DNA of 34,035 nucleotides from Bradymonadales bacterium (GCA_003559575.1 PWKZ01000007.1:1-34035), one strand, 5' to 3'; shown: positions 1 to 9,842, numbered from the stretch's first letter. The notes: generated by a model from the sequence alone, not told the origin. Translations and numbers: made by a program.

Positions 1-111
1 AAGAGCGGGGAAACCCGCGGAGTCGTGGCCAAAGTCACGTCGCACAAGGGTTTTCCCGATCTGACGAAGCAGCGCGCCGGGACCGCCCGCGGGACGCCGC
101 CAGGCGGCTGA
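1..111 (+). CDS. C-terminal fragment of an unidentified protein (5' end outside window)
   Basis: Frame 1 is open from the window edge to TGA at 109-111, reading ...KSGETRGVVAKVTSHKGFPDLTKQRAGTARGTPPGG*. Too short to identify. Confidence 0.35.
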   Translation, partial: KSGETRGVVAKVTSHKGFPDLTKQRAGTARGTPPGG

Positions 112-126
112 CTGAGGTGTCCTAGA

Positions 127-1668
127 TCACCGGGTCACTCGCGGCGCTGGAGGTGAGGCGTGGCTTGAACAGCCGCAGTCGCTGGGCGCGGCGGGGGACG
201 GATTGTCGGTGGGCGGCCTGGGGACATGCCGAAGTCGCTTGAGCGGCGCCTGGTCGCTCGGCTTGAGCCCCACCGGTCGTGTTCTCACCGCTGGTGGAGT
301 TTGTATTCGCGCCGAGGAGCGCCGGTTCTTGAACTCGTCGATCATGTCTTGAACCGTCGGGTCATCTTCCAGGTGAGCCCCGAGCGAGACCAACTCAAAC
401 TCGATGAACGACGCGGCGGGGTTCGCCGGCGCGACCTGTTCGAGTTCAGCGACCAGTTCCTTTCGCTCGGCTATCTGCCGCTCGATGCTGCGCTCGAAGA
501 AGTCGAGCCGTCGCTGCTGAACGTCGGGGCGGTTGGCGAAGCGCTCCCACTGGCGTTCCTGGACACGGATGCGCCGGTCGAGCTGTTGAATGGCCTCCAC
601 GAGGCTGCGACCACGCGCCCGCTCGACTATCTCGAGGCCACCGGGTTGCAGGTAGAGGGAGACGAGCCCCAGAAACTGGCCGCGCATCTGGCTGGTGGCG
701 TGGGGGCGCCCTGCCAGCTCGCCGAGTGTTCTCATGCGGCTCGCGCGCTGCGAGCCCAGAATCATACCTATCTCCGGCGCGGCCTCGATGACCTCAACTA
801 CCTCTTCCTCGAGGAGCTGGCTGAGCAACACGATGGCGTGAACCCGTCGCTTCTTCAGCTCCCGCACCGCTGCCTTGGCGGCCTCGGCGGGATCGCCGAT
901 TTTGAACTCGGCCTGCCCATCGGCGTCCACCGGCGGGAGGCTCCTTGGGCTCAACAAGCCCACGAACCCGATCCGGCGGCCCCCCGCTTCGGCCACGACA
1001 AACGGGCGAAAGATGGGGCGCTCGGTGGAAGGATCGAGCAAGTTGGCCGACAAGAACGGGAATCGGGCTCGTTTGGCCAGATCCTGCAGCGCCTTGCGGC
1101 CGGCGGCGAGATCGCGATCACCGATATTGAGAGCGGCCGCGCCCGTCTCGTTCTTGGCCGCCACGATGAGCTCGGCCTGGGCGATTGCTTGCTCGCGCTG
1201 AGCTTCGAGCACCCTCTGAGAAGAGAAGAGTAGACTGCCGGAGTCGACCACCAGCATACGGTTGGAGTCGTCGGAGCGGGACTTGAGATAAGATGCTTTC
1301 CTGGCAAGACCGCCAAGTCGATTAGCACCTCATCCGCTCGGTTCGAGCTGTCCCGCCACGTTTTCGGTGTGGACGATGAACAGCGGCTCCCCCTTGAAGT
1401 CGGGGTACTCGTGATCCGGGGCGACCACCGGCGGCAGCTCGGCGCGCTCGAGCTCGCGGCGCTCCGGTGTCTCGACGGTCGGTTCGGAGGCCTCGGTGGT
1501 CGGGGGCGCCTCCTCCGGTGGCGGCGGCGCGGGGATCTCTTCGGCCCGTTTGGCCTCTTTTGCGGCGGGCGGTGGCGAGGCCGCCTGCTCTTGCGTGTTT
1601 TGGCAGGCCACCTGCAACAGAGAGGCGGCCAGCAGGACTCCCAAGGCTCTTGTGGTACTCTTGATCAT
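127..1668 (-). CDS. UshA/5'-nucleotidase-like metallophosphoesterase lipoprotein, predicted selenoprotein with in-frame UGA (Sec) at 1330-1332
   Basis: ORFs 1330-1761(-) and 127-1257(-) are in the same frame (72 nt = 24 sense codons between the TGA and the next ATG). Joined translation: MIKSTTRALG...FIVHTENVAGQLEPSG-U-GANRLGGLARKASYLKSRSDDSNRMLVVDSGSLLFSS..., continuous with the family pattern hTx..GxLEPCGCxxxxxGGLARRAxxl...lvDsGdllf. ATG at 1668 is preceded by GGAGGAG and a signal-peptide-like N-terminus (LLAASLLQVAC). 513 aa if the UGA is read through. Confidence 0.85.
1292..1329 (-). promoter_or_regulatory. Bacterial SECIS-like stem-loop immediately 3' of the in-frame UGA
   Basis: RNA: UGA-GGUGCU-AAUCGA-CUUGGC-GGUCUU-GCCAGG-AA-AGCAUC. 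Lower stem GGUGCU/AGCAUC (6 bp, one G-U), internal loop 6/2, upper stem CUUGGC/GCCAGG (6 bp, one U-G), loop GGUCUU. The GGU of the loop starts 18 nt after UGA. Confidence 0.8.
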
Positions 1669-1759
1669 GTTTCCAAACTCCTCCCGCGCCCGGCGCGGCT
1701 TCAGGGAGTGAGTGTAGACTAGTATGACTTTTGGTCGCAAATGATTGTTTTGGTGAGCC

Positions 1760-3301
1760 ATGGCTCAATCGCGACAAGAGAGACCCGCGGCCGATCTTGC
1801 GAGACGTGTGGCGCGGACCATCGCTGAGCAGAGACTCCTGCCACGAGGGGCACACTGCCTGGTGGCGCTGTCCACCGGGCTGGACTCCACCGTCTTGCTC
1901 GATCTACTGGCGACGCTGGCGCCGGAATTGGAGATCGATCTCTCGGTGCTCCATGTGGACCACGGGTTGCGCCCGGAGCACGTCGTCGAGGCGACCTCCG
2001 CTCGCCGCGCCGCCGAGTCGTACGGCCTCCCGCTCTGGATAGTGCCGGTGAGCGTACCTCGGTCGGCCGACGGCCGCGCCAGCGAGGAGAGCTGCCGCCG
2101 GCTGCGTCTCGAGGCCTATCGCCGCGTCCAGGCCGCCAGCGGAGCCACCTGTGTCGCCACCGGCCACACACTTGACGATCAGGCTGAGACGGTGCTCCTC
2201 AGGCTCGGGCGGGGGGCCGGCTTGGTGGGCTTGGGCGGGATGGCGTTCGAGCGGCGTTTCCAAGACGGTCTCCGGATTGTTCGCCCGCTCCTCGGCGAGT
2301 CTCGGGGGGTGCTGGCCGACCACGCGGCCGCCGGCGGGCTTTTTTGGCATGAGGACTCGAGCAACCGCAGCGCGCGCTATCTCAGAAACCGGGTGCGGCA
2401 CGAGCTGTTGCCGCTCCTCGCCGATTTGTTCGGTCCCGCGGTGACGGAACGGATCGGGGGGATCGCGCGGCGCATGAGCGGCGAGCATGAGGCGCTCACG
2501 GCGCTCCTCGAGGCGGAGGAGGGCCGCCTCTATCGCGTCCGCGAGTCGAGGGAGACGGCGGGAGGCGCGCTCGCTTTCATTGGGCCGGTCGTGACGGTCG
2601 AGCTTGTCGAGGCGCGCGCGCTCCCCGAGGCGGCGCTCGCGACACTGTTGCGGTTCCTGCTTCATCGCCAAGGAGTACGGGAGGGGCTCTACAGCGTTCA
2701 CCTGGCGAACCTGGTGCGGTTCGCCGCCGGGAGCGAGGGGAGCGCCGTGCTTCATCTGCCGGCGGGGCTCAGCGCCCTGCGGGTCTACGACGAGCTTCAC
2801 TTGGGGCGTCTCGCCTCGCCGGGCGTTTCGGGCGCCGAGGTGGAGACGCCGCCGCTCGTGCTCCCCGGCCCAGGGCGGTTCGAGCGGGGCGGGCTGGCGT
2901 TTACACTCTCGCTGGGCGAGGCCGAAGACGGCGTCGAGCGCGGTCCGGCCACTCTGATCGCCGCTTCGCCGTCGCCTCTCCCGTTGACCCTGCGTCCACC
3001 CCACCCCGGGGAGCGGTTGCCGCTCACCTCCGGTGGCCGTCGATCAGTGCGGCGGATGCTCATCGACCGCAAGATCCCTCGGCTGTTGCGGTCTCAGGCG
3101 CTCGTGCTGGCCGATTGCCGTGATCACCCGCTGTGGCTGATCGCGCCTTCGGGAATCTTGGCGCCGTCCGGGCGGTTGGGCGGAGAGACGTCGTGCGCCT
3201 GGCGCGAGGTGTATCGGACCGCGCACCGGCGACCGGGGTGCGATGACGCGGTGCAGTATGTTTGCGTTGTGGAATGGGCCGGAAATGACTATGCTGTTTG
3301 A
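1760..3301 (+). CDS. tilS: tRNA(Ile)-lysidine synthetase
   Basis: PP-loop ATPase N-terminus (LVALSTGLDSTVLLDLL, VLHVDHGLRPE, CVATGHTLDDQAETVLLRLGRGAGLVGLGGM, RYLRNRVRHELLPLL). Sits directly upstream of ftsH. Confidence 0.92.
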   Translation: MAQSRQERPAADLARRVARTIAEQRLLPRGAHCLVALSTGLDSTVLLDLLATLAPELEIDLSVLHVDHGLRPEHVVEATSARRAAESYGLPLWIVPVSVPRSADGRASEESCRRLRLEAYRRVQAASGATCVATGHTLDDQAETVLLRLGRGAGLVGLGGMAFERRFQDGLRIVRPLLGESRGVLADHAAAGGLFWHEDSSNRSARYLRNRVRHELLPLLADLFGPAVTERIGGIARRMSGEHEALTALLEAEEGRLYRVRESRETAGGALAFIGPVVTVELVEARALPEAALATLLRFLLHRQGVREGLYSVHLANLVRFAAGSEGSAVLHLPAGLSALRVYDELHLGRLASPGVSGAEVETPPLVLPGPGRFERGGLAFTLSLGEAEDGVERGPATLIAASPSPLPLTLRPPHPGERLPLTSGGRRSVRRMLIDRKIPRLLRSQALVLADCRDHPLWLIAPSGILAPSGRLGGETSCAWREVYRTAHRRPGCDDAVQYVCVVEWAGNDYAV

Positions 3302-3470
3302 CGCCGGGCGGCTACGAGATCGCCCGTTCTCGCGCAGCGTTCGCGCGGCACGGTCGAAAACCCGGTGCCGGTACAATGAAGCGAACTGGGACAAGGCGGA
3401 GGCGACCTGACGGTGGCGGCACAAAGCCTGATTCTCATCGAAAGGCGGGAGTGATGGGAGACAGAGAGAG

Positions 3471-5423
3471 TTGAAATACATGCCCAAGAAAATACTCCTG
3501 TGGATCTTCATAGGTGTCGTCTTCCTTGCGGTCTACCAGAGCTTGCAAAGCGCCGCGGCCGGCGAGCGCTGGCCGTTTAGCCAGTTCTACTCCGTGGTGG
3601 AGCGTAGCCCGAATACGTTCAGCTCTCTCGTGGTGCGTGGTGATGAGATCGAGGGGACCACCCGCGACAACCGCCGGTTTCGAACGACCGGCGATTTCTC
3701 CGTGGTCCAGGAGCGACTCCTGGAGGTCGAAAACATCCGCATCGAATACGAGTCCAAGGATAGCCACTTTTGGTTGTCGGTGATCACCACCTGGTTGCCG
3801 ATGACGTTTCTGTTCGTGATATTTTTTCTGTTCATGCGCCAGCTCCAGTCCGGCGGCGGGAAGGCGATGAGTTTCGGCAAGAGTCGCCACCGCTTGCTCA
3901 ATGAGACCTCAAAGCGGGTCACTTTCGCGGACGTCGCCGGGATCGAGGAAGCCAAGGAGGAGCTTCAGGAGATAATCGATTTTCTGCGCGATCCGCGGCG
4001 CTTCACGAAGCTGGGCGGACGGATCCCCAAGGGGGTGCTGTTGATGGGCCCGCCGGGGACCGGTAAGACCCTGCTGGCTCGAGGGGTGGCCGGCGAGGCA
4101 GGGGTCCCATTCTTCTCCATCAGCGGCTCCGATTTCGTCGAGATGTTTGTCGGCGTCGGGGCCTCCAGGGTGCGCGACCTGTTCGAGCAGGGCAAGAAGC
4201 AGGCGCCTTGCATCATCTTCATCGACGAGATCGACGCGGTCGGGCGCCACCGCGGCGCGGGGCTCGGGGGCGGCCACGACGAGCGCGAGCAGACCTTGAA
4301 TCAGCTCCTGGTCGAGATGGACGGGTTCGAGTCCAACGAAGGGGTGATCCTCGTTGCGGCCACCAACCGGCCGGACGTGCTGGATCCCGCCCTGTTGCGG
4401 CCCGGTCGCTTTGATCGCCGTGTGGTGGTGCCGCTCCCCGACGTCTCGGGGCGCGAGGGGATTTTGAAGGTCCACGCGCGCAAGAAACAGTTGGCGCCCG
4501 GGATCGATCTCGCCGCCATCGCCAAGGGGACTCCGGGGTTCTCCGGCGCCGATCTCGAGAATCTTTTGAATGAGGCCGCGCTTCATGCCGCCCGCGCGGG
4601 CCGAGAGTTTATCACGCCGGAAGAGTTGGAGCAGGCCAAGGACAAGGTGCTGATGGGCTCCGAGCGCCGTAGCATGATCATGACCGACGAGGAGAAGCGC
4701 CGCACCGCGGTTCATGAGTCCGGGCACGCTCTGGTGGCGCGCGCGGTCAAGCACGCCGATCCACTGCACAAGGTGACCATTATCCCCCGCGGCCGGGCTC
4801 TCGGGGTGACCAGTCTGCTCCCCGAGAAGGATCGCCTGAGCTATACCCGCGACTGGCTCGAAGACAACATCGTCCTGACAATGGGAGGGCGGGTGGCCGA
4901 CGAGCTGGTTTACGGCGAGCTGACCTCGGGGGCCGGTAACGACATCAAGCGCGCCACCGAGATGGCGCGCAACATGGTCTGCGAGTGGGGGATGAGCCGG
5001 CTTGGCCCCATCTCTTTCGGCAACCGCGAGGAGCCGATCTTCCTGGGCCGCGAGATCTCCCGCAGCCAGGGGTTCAGTGAGGCCACCGCCATCCGGATCG
5101 ACCGGGAGGTCAAGCGCATCTTGACGGACGGTTACGAGCGCGCGCGCGCGATCATAACGGGTGAGCGGAGCGCGCTCGAGACGCTCGCCGATGCGCTGTT
5201 GGTTCACGAGACCCTCGACGCCGAGGAGATCGAGTGGGTTATCCACGGGCGCGATCTGGCAGAGCTGCACGCGGAGCGTGCCGCGGTGGCGGAAAAGGCC
5301 GCCGGGGAAGCGCGCGCCGCCGCCAAAGAGGCCGCCGAAAAGGCCGAGTCGGAGAAGGCGGAGAGCGGCGAGCCGCGGCCCCAGCGGAGCGGCCCCTTGA
5401 ACACCGGTGAGGAGCAAACCTGA
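3471..5423 (+). CDS. ftsH: ATP-dependent zinc metalloprotease FtsH (start may be ATG 3480)
   Basis: N-terminal TMs; Walker A GPPGTGKT; Walker [13 protein letters not shown] region; zinc motif HESGH; M41 C-terminal domain. Confidence 0.97.
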   Translation: MKYMPKKILLWIFIGVVFLAVYQSLQSAAAGERWPFSQFYSVVERSPNTFSSLVVRGDEIEGTTRDNRRFRTTGDFSVVQERLLEVENIRIEYESKDSHFWLSVITTWLPMTFLFVIFFLFMRQLQSGGGKAMSFGKSRHRLLNETSKRVTFADVAGIEEAKEELQEIIDFLRDPRRFTKLGGRIPKGVLLMGPPGTGKTLLARGVAGEAGVPFFSISGSDFVEMFVGVGASRVRDLFEQGKKQAPCIIFIDEIDAVGRHRGAGLGGGHDEREQTLNQLLVEMDGFESNEGVILVAATNRPDVLDPALLRPGRFDRRVVVPLPDVSGREGILKVHARKKQLAPGIDLAAIAKGTPGFSGADLENLLNEAALHAARAGREFITPEELEQAKDKVLMGSERRSMIMTDEEKRRTAVHESGHALVARAVKHADPLHKVTIIPRGRALGVTSLLPEKDRLSYTRDWLEDNIVLTMGGRVADELVYGELTSGAGNDIKRATEMARNMVCEWGMSRLGPISFGNREEPIFLGREISRSQGFSEATAIRIDREVKRILTDGYERARAIITGERSALETLADALLVHETLDAEEIEWVIHGRDLAELHAERAAVAEKAAGEARAAAKEAAEKAESEKAESGEPRPQRSGPLNTGEEQT

Positions 5424-5479
5424 GCGCGCGCAAATGGAAGTATGCGGGGGGCGGCTTCGATCTGACCCGACCGCAGGTC

Positions 5480-6262
5480 ATGGGGATCTTGAACGTTACC
5501 CCGGACAGCTTCTCCGACGGGGGGCTTTTTTTGTCCACCGAAGCGGCTGTCTCGCAAGGTCGCGCGATGGCGGCGGCGGGTGCCGACATCATCGATGTGG
5601 GGGGCGAGTCGACACGCCCCGGCGCCGCGCCGGTCGATGCCGCAACCCAGGTGGCGCGGGTCGTGCCGGTCATTGAGGTGCTCGCGCAAGCCTTGACGGT
5701 CCCCATCTCGATCGATACTACCCAGGCCGAGGTCGCGATCGCCGCGCTCGACGCCGGCGCGCGCATCGTGAACGATGTAAGCGCCGGTCGCGATTCAAAG
5801 GCGATGTTGCCGCTCCTGGCCGAGCGGGGCGCCGGGGTGGTTTTGATGCACATGCGGGGCACTCCCCGCACCATGCAGGAGGACCCTCGCTACGACGATG
5901 TGGTTCATGAGGTGACTGAGTTCCTGCGCGCGCGCGCGGAGTGCGCTTGCGTCGCCGGGGTGGCGCCGGAGGCGATCGCGGTCGACCCCGGGATCGGGTT
6001 CGGCAAGACGGTCGCTCAGAACGCGCTCCTGTTGGGGGCGCTTGACCGTCTGGCGCGATTGGGTTACGCCGTGCTGGTGGGGCCGTCGAAGAAAATGTTC
6101 CTCGGGGCGCTCACCGGCCGGGAAGTGGGCGTGCGAGGATCCGCGACCACCGCGGCGGTGGCGCTGGCGCTGTGGCGCGGTGCTCATATTGTTCGAGTCC
6201 ATGATGTGGCCGCCGCGCGGGACGCGGCGGCGGTGGTGAGCGCGGTGAAAGCCGGGGTGTAG
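5480..6262 (+). CDS. folP: Dihydropteroate synthase (true start may lie up to about 60 nt upstream)
   Basis: MGILNVTPDSFSDGG, DIIDVGGESTRPG, ISIDTTQAEVA, NDVSAGRD, DPGIGFGKT, GPSKKMFLG are diagnostic of DHPS. Confidence 0.95.
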   Translation: MGILNVTPDSFSDGGLFLSTEAAVSQGRAMAAAGADIIDVGGESTRPGAAPVDAATQVARVVPVIEVLAQALTVPISIDTTQAEVAIAALDAGARIVNDVSAGRDSKAMLPLLAERGAGVVLMHMRGTPRTMQEDPRYDDVVHEVTEFLRARAECACVAGVAPEAIAVDPGIGFGKTVAQNALLLGALDRLARLGYAVLVGPSKKMFLGALTGREVGVRGSATTAAVALALWRGAHIVRVHDVAAARDAAAVVSAVKAGV

Positions 6263-6271
6263 ATAAGACTG

Positions 6272-7222
6272 ATGGTCGAGTGGCTGGCAAGATTCTTCGC
6301 CTTGGACGATTTGGCGTCCCTACCGTGGCTGTTGCTGGACATTGTGATCGTCTACTACATAATTTACCGCTCGCTGTTGCTCGTCAAAGGGACTCGGGCG
6401 GTCCAGATGCTGGTCGGCCTGGTCCTCATCGTCGGCCTGTTCTTCCTCTCCAAGATCGAGCCCGTCGGTTTGACGACCCTCAACTGGTTGCTCGACAAGG
6501 TGGTCGGCGCCTTCATCTTCATCTTGGTGGTCATCTTTCAGCGTGACATTCGGCGCGCATTGGTGGAAGTGGGCAAAAACCCCATCATCTCGGGGAAAGC
6601 CAACCCATCCGCGATCCAATGGTATGAGGAGATCATTCGCGCGCTCGTCAATATGTCGCAGAAACGGATCGGGGCGGTCATCGTCATCGAGCGCGAGACC
6701 GATCTCAGCGAATACGCACAGCAGGGGGTGACACTCGACGCCGAGGTCTCCAAGGAACTTTTGTTTGCCGTCTTCATCCCCAAGTTTCAAAACTCCTTGC
6801 ACGACGGCGCGCTCCTGATTCAAAACGGGCGCATCACCGCCGCCTCTTGCTATCTGCCGCTGTCCGACGATCCCGATCTTGAGCGCAGCCTGGGTTCGCG
6901 CCATCGCGCCGCGGTGGGGTTGTCTGAGGAGACGGACGCCGTCATCCTGGCCGTCTCCGAGGAGACCGGGACCATCTCCATGGCGGTCGAGGGCAAACTA
7001 CTCCGGAAGCTTGATGCCAACTCGCTGCGCGAGGAGCTGCAAAAGCTCTTCGGTGGCCGCAAGCGGGCAAAAAAATCATCGTGGTGGCGAAAGAAAACCC
7101 TCAAGCCGGTGGTCGACATCGCATCCCCGAGCCCTGATCCGTTGGGGCGCGCTGACCGCCAAGGGGCCGACGCCGAACCCGCTAAGGGCGCGGATGATCG
7201 CCGGACCGGGGAGGAGCGCTAA
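6272..7222 (+). CDS. cdaA: Diadenylate cyclase (CdaA/YbbP type, DisA_N domain)
   Basis: Three N-terminal TMs, then DAC domain with DGALLIQNGRI and GSRHRAAVGLSEETDAV; adjacent to YbbR/CdaR and glmM. Confidence 0.93.
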   Translation: MVEWLARFFALDDLASLPWLLLDIVIVYYIIYRSLLLVKGTRAVQMLVGLVLIVGLFFLSKIEPVGLTTLNWLLDKVVGAFIFILVVIFQRDIRRALVEVGKNPIISGKANPSAIQWYEEIIRALVNMSQKRIGAVIVIERETDLSEYAQQGVTLDAEVSKELLFAVFIPKFQNSLHDGALLIQNGRITAASCYLPLSDDPDLERSLGSRHRAAVGLSEETDAVILAVSEETGTISMAVEGKLLRKLDANSLREELQKLFGGRKRAKKSSWWRKKTLKPVVDIASPSPDPLGRADRQGADAEPAKGADDRRTGEER

Positions 7223-7223
7223 G

Positions 7224-8270
7224 ATGCGTGGGCTGCTCCTCGACAACCTGATCTACAAACTCGTGGCGCTCACGTTGACACTCGTGTTCTTCGTGATGGT
7301 TCGGATGGACACCACCGAGCAGTTCTCCCACAGGATCCCGGTGATGATGGAGAACATGCCCGATGATCGGGCCCTGACACACGATCTGCCCAGCTACTTG
7401 ACCGTGCATCTGAGCGGCTCCTGGTCGAAGATCATGCGCGCCGTGCAACCGGGCGGCCGACCGTACGTGATCGACATGCAGGACACTTTTGACGGTGAGG
7501 TGGTGTTCTTCGAGGAGGAGAAGATCCGCGAGCTGTTGGGCCCCCGCCCGCCGGCCATCTCCTCGTTCGAACCCGCGTCGGTCACCGTTCGTATGGAGCC
7601 CAAGATCCGCAAGAGCCTTCGGGTTCGTCCCGACATCGTGGGCGAGCCGGCGCGCGGGTTCATCTTGAAACGCGACTCAGTGCGCGTCGAACCCGAGGAG
7701 GTCTCGGTGTACGGGCCGCTCAGCAATTTGCGGGATCTCACCGAGGTGCTCACCGAGCCCCTTGATATCAGCGGGCTCGAGAATGATTTTGTGCGCAACG
7801 ACGTGCGCTTGAACATCGGTGTCCCCAGATCGGTCAGTGTTGATGGCGAACGAGTCAGGGTTGAGATCCCCCTCGAAGAGGTGCTCACATCGACCATTTT
7901 CCCCAATGTGCCGGTTGAAGCGCGCGGGTGTCGGGTAGGTCGGATTTGCAACGTGCGTCCCTCCCGGGTGGGGGCGCATCTCACGGGTCCGCTGCGGCAG
8001 ATCGAGCGCATCAAGGCCTCCGGCGGCGCGCAGCTTCTCTGGATTGACGCCGGCGCGGCGAGTGACCAAGACGGTTCATATGAAGATGTGGAGATCATGA
8101 TCGACGCTCCTTATGGAGTGCTGGTGGCGCCGACACCTTCGACCGTGACCCTGGAGGTGACCGTCCTCAAGCCGACGACACCCTTTGCGCCCATCGAAAC
8201 TTCGCCCTCTGAGAGCGCCGCGCGAGAAGGAGACGGGCACCAAGAGCACGAGCCGGAGGGCCGGAATTGA
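7224..8270 (+). CDS. cdaR: YbbR/CdaR-like protein
   Basis: ATG 7224: MRGLLLDNLIYKLVALTLTLVFFVMVRMDTTEQ, one TM followed by YbbR-type repeats; lies between cdaA and glmM. Confidence 0.85.
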   Translation: MRGLLLDNLIYKLVALTLTLVFFVMVRMDTTEQFSHRIPVMMENMPDDRALTHDLPSYLTVHLSGSWSKIMRAVQPGGRPYVIDMQDTFDGEVVFFEEEKIRELLGPRPPAISSFEPASVTVRMEPKIRKSLRVRPDIVGEPARGFILKRDSVRVEPEEVSVYGPLSNLRDLTEVLTEPLDISGLENDFVRNDVRLNIGVPRSVSVDGERVRVEIPLEEVLTSTIFPNVPVEARGCRVGRICNVRPSRVGAHLTGPLRQIERIKASGGAQLLWIDAGAASDQDGSYEDVEIMIDAPYGVLVAPTPSTVTLEVTVLKPTTPFAPIETSPSESAAREGDGHQEHEPEGRN

Positions 8271-9703
8271 GGGTGTCCCAAATGCCGGTCGAGCCCTGGT
8301 TCGGGACCGATGGGATTCGTGGTCCCGCCAATGTTTTCCCCCTGATCCCCGCTGTCGCCCAGGCGCTCGGGGAGACCTTGGTGGCGATGGCGCGCAGCCG
8401 TGATGGTGTCGCCACGCCGCTCATCGCCATCGGTCGCGACACTCGCTCTTCGGGATCGATGTTGGCCGAGGCGACCGCCGCCGGTGTGGCGGCCGCCGGC
8501 GGCAAGGTGGTGCACTACGGAGTCCTGCCGACTCCGGGGGTGGTCCGGTTGGCGCTCCTCGACCGAGCGCACTTCATGATAGTCGTTTCGGCTTCGCACA
8601 ATCCCCACGATGACAATGGCCTCAAAGTGGTCGGCCCGGACGGCTTCAAGCTTGCCCCCGAGCAGGAGGGCGAGCTTGAGCTTGCTGTGCGTGACGTGTT
8701 GCGGCGGGGTTCGCGCGCGCTCCTCGCGGAGTTGGACCCAAGCCCCGTGGTCTCTCCGGCGACCGAGCGTTTCCCCGGGCCGGCCAGGGCGCCGGGGGAG
8801 ATCGCGACTTCGCCCGTCGCCGCCGAGCGTTTCGTGGCGACGGCCCTCGAGGCGTTGCCCGAGAGGCCGGACCTGAACGGATTGACGGTGGCGCTCGACT
8901 GCGCCAACGGCGCCGCCTTCGAGACCGGCCCGGCGCTGTTGCGGGCGCTCGGCGCCGATGTGCGCCCCACCTGTGTCGCTCCCGACGGCCGCAATATCAA
9001 CCTCGGCTGCGGTGCCACCAAGCCGGGGTGCATTGTGGAGCACACCTTGGCCGAGGGCGCCGCGGTGGGGATCGCGCTCGACGGCGACGCTGATCGGGTC
9101 ATCCTGGTCGACGAGCGGGGGGGTGTGATCGACGGCGATCACCTCATGACTCTGCTGGCGCTCGATCTGGCGGCGCGCGGGAGGTTGTCGAAGCGGGCCG
9201 TGGTGGCGACGGTGATGAGCAACATGGGGATGGAGTTGGCGCTCGCGCAAGCGGGGATCGATCTACTGAGGACTGATGTCGGTGATCGGCATGTGGTGGA
9301 TGTGATGCGTCGTGGAGGGTACTTGCTTGGGGGTGAGCAGTCCGGGCACATCATCTTGCTCGACCGGTCCACCACCGGCGATGGAATATTGGCCGCGCTG
9401 GCCGCGCTGGAGGTGATGGCGCGCACCGGGCGCAAGTTATCCGAACTGGCGGGCGTGATGACCAGGTTGCCTCAGGTTTTGGTCAATGTGGAGGTCGCCC
9501 GGAAGTGTCCGTTCGACGATTTGCCGGAGGTGCGCCGTGCCGCAAGCGCGGTGGAGCGCGAGCTGAGCGGGGAGGGCAGGGTGCTGCTGCGCTACTCGGG
9601 CACGGAGAGTTTGGCGAGGGTGATGCTGGAGGGTCCGAACAAGGATCGCCTCACCGAGATGGCCGCACACATCGCGGACGCCATCAGGGCCGAGCAGGGG
9701 TGA
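8267..9703 (+). CDS. glmM: Phosphoglucosamine mutase (TTG 8267 or ATG 8282 start)
   Basis: WFGTDGIRGPAN, active-site SASHNPHDDNGLKV, DGDADR, GEQSGHIILLDRSTTGDGI, RYSGTESLARVM. Confidence 0.96.
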   Translation: MRVSQMPVEPWFGTDGIRGPANVFPLIPAVAQALGETLVAMARSRDGVATPLIAIGRDTRSSGSMLAEATAAGVAAAGGKVVHYGVLPTPGVVRLALLDRAHFMIVVSASHNPHDDNGLKVVGPDGFKLAPEQEGELELAVRDVLRRGSRALLAELDPSPVVSPATERFPGPARAPGEIATSPVAAERFVATALEALPERPDLNGLTVALDCANGAAFETGPALLRALGADVRPTCVAPDGRNINLGCGATKPGCIVEHTLAEGAAVGIALDGDADRVILVDERGGVIDGDHLMTLLALDLAARGRLSKRAVVATVMSNMGMELALAQAGIDLLRTDVGDRHVVDVMRRGGYLLGGEQSGHIILLDRSTTGDGILAALAALEVMARTGRKLSELAGVMTRLPQVLVNVEVARKCPFDDLPEVRRAASAVERELSGEGRVLLRYSGTESLARVMLEGPNKDRLTEMAAHIADAIRAEQG

Positions 9704-9719
9704 CCATAATCGTCGGCGC

Positions 9720-9749
9720 TTGACATCGGCCCTGGTTGTTTGCTCTATT
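9720..9749 (+). promoter_or_regulatory. Putative sigma70-type promoter for tRNA-Leu
   Basis: TTGACA (9720-9725), 18-nt spacer, TCTATT (9744-9749), GC-rich discriminator, tRNA starting at 9758. Confidence 0.5.
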
Positions 9750-9757
9750 CCGGGTGG

Positions 9758-9842
9758 GCCGAAGTGGCGGAATCGGCAGACGCGCGGGACTCAAAATCCC
9801 GTACCCCTTGCGGGTGTGTGGGTTCGACCCCCACCTTCGGCA
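9758..9842 (+). tRNA. tRNA-Leu (anticodon CAA)
   Basis: Acceptor GCCGAAG/CTTCGGC, anticodon stem CGGGA-CTCAAAA-TCCCG, long class II variable arm (TACCCCTTGCGGGTGTG), T-arm TGGGTTCGACCCCCA. Confidence 0.95.

Noticed and set aside
226-1233. 335-aa plus-strand ORF antisense to the phosphoesterase gene
   Set aside because: High-GC shadow ORF; no recognisable domain and it lies wholly opposite a conserved protein.
1257-1332. Frameshift or pseudogene explanation for the split 5'-nucleotidase-like gene
   Set aside because: Both halves are in the same frame with a single TGA, conserved residues flank it immediately, a hairpin follows it and the downstream 376 codons are intact; an isolated random nonsense mutation is less likely. 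Not fully excluded without reads and selB/selC evidence.
3909-5417. 502-aa minus-strand ORF opposite ftsH
   Set aside because: Shadow of the ftsH reading frame; composition shows GC-rich antisense bias, not a protein family.
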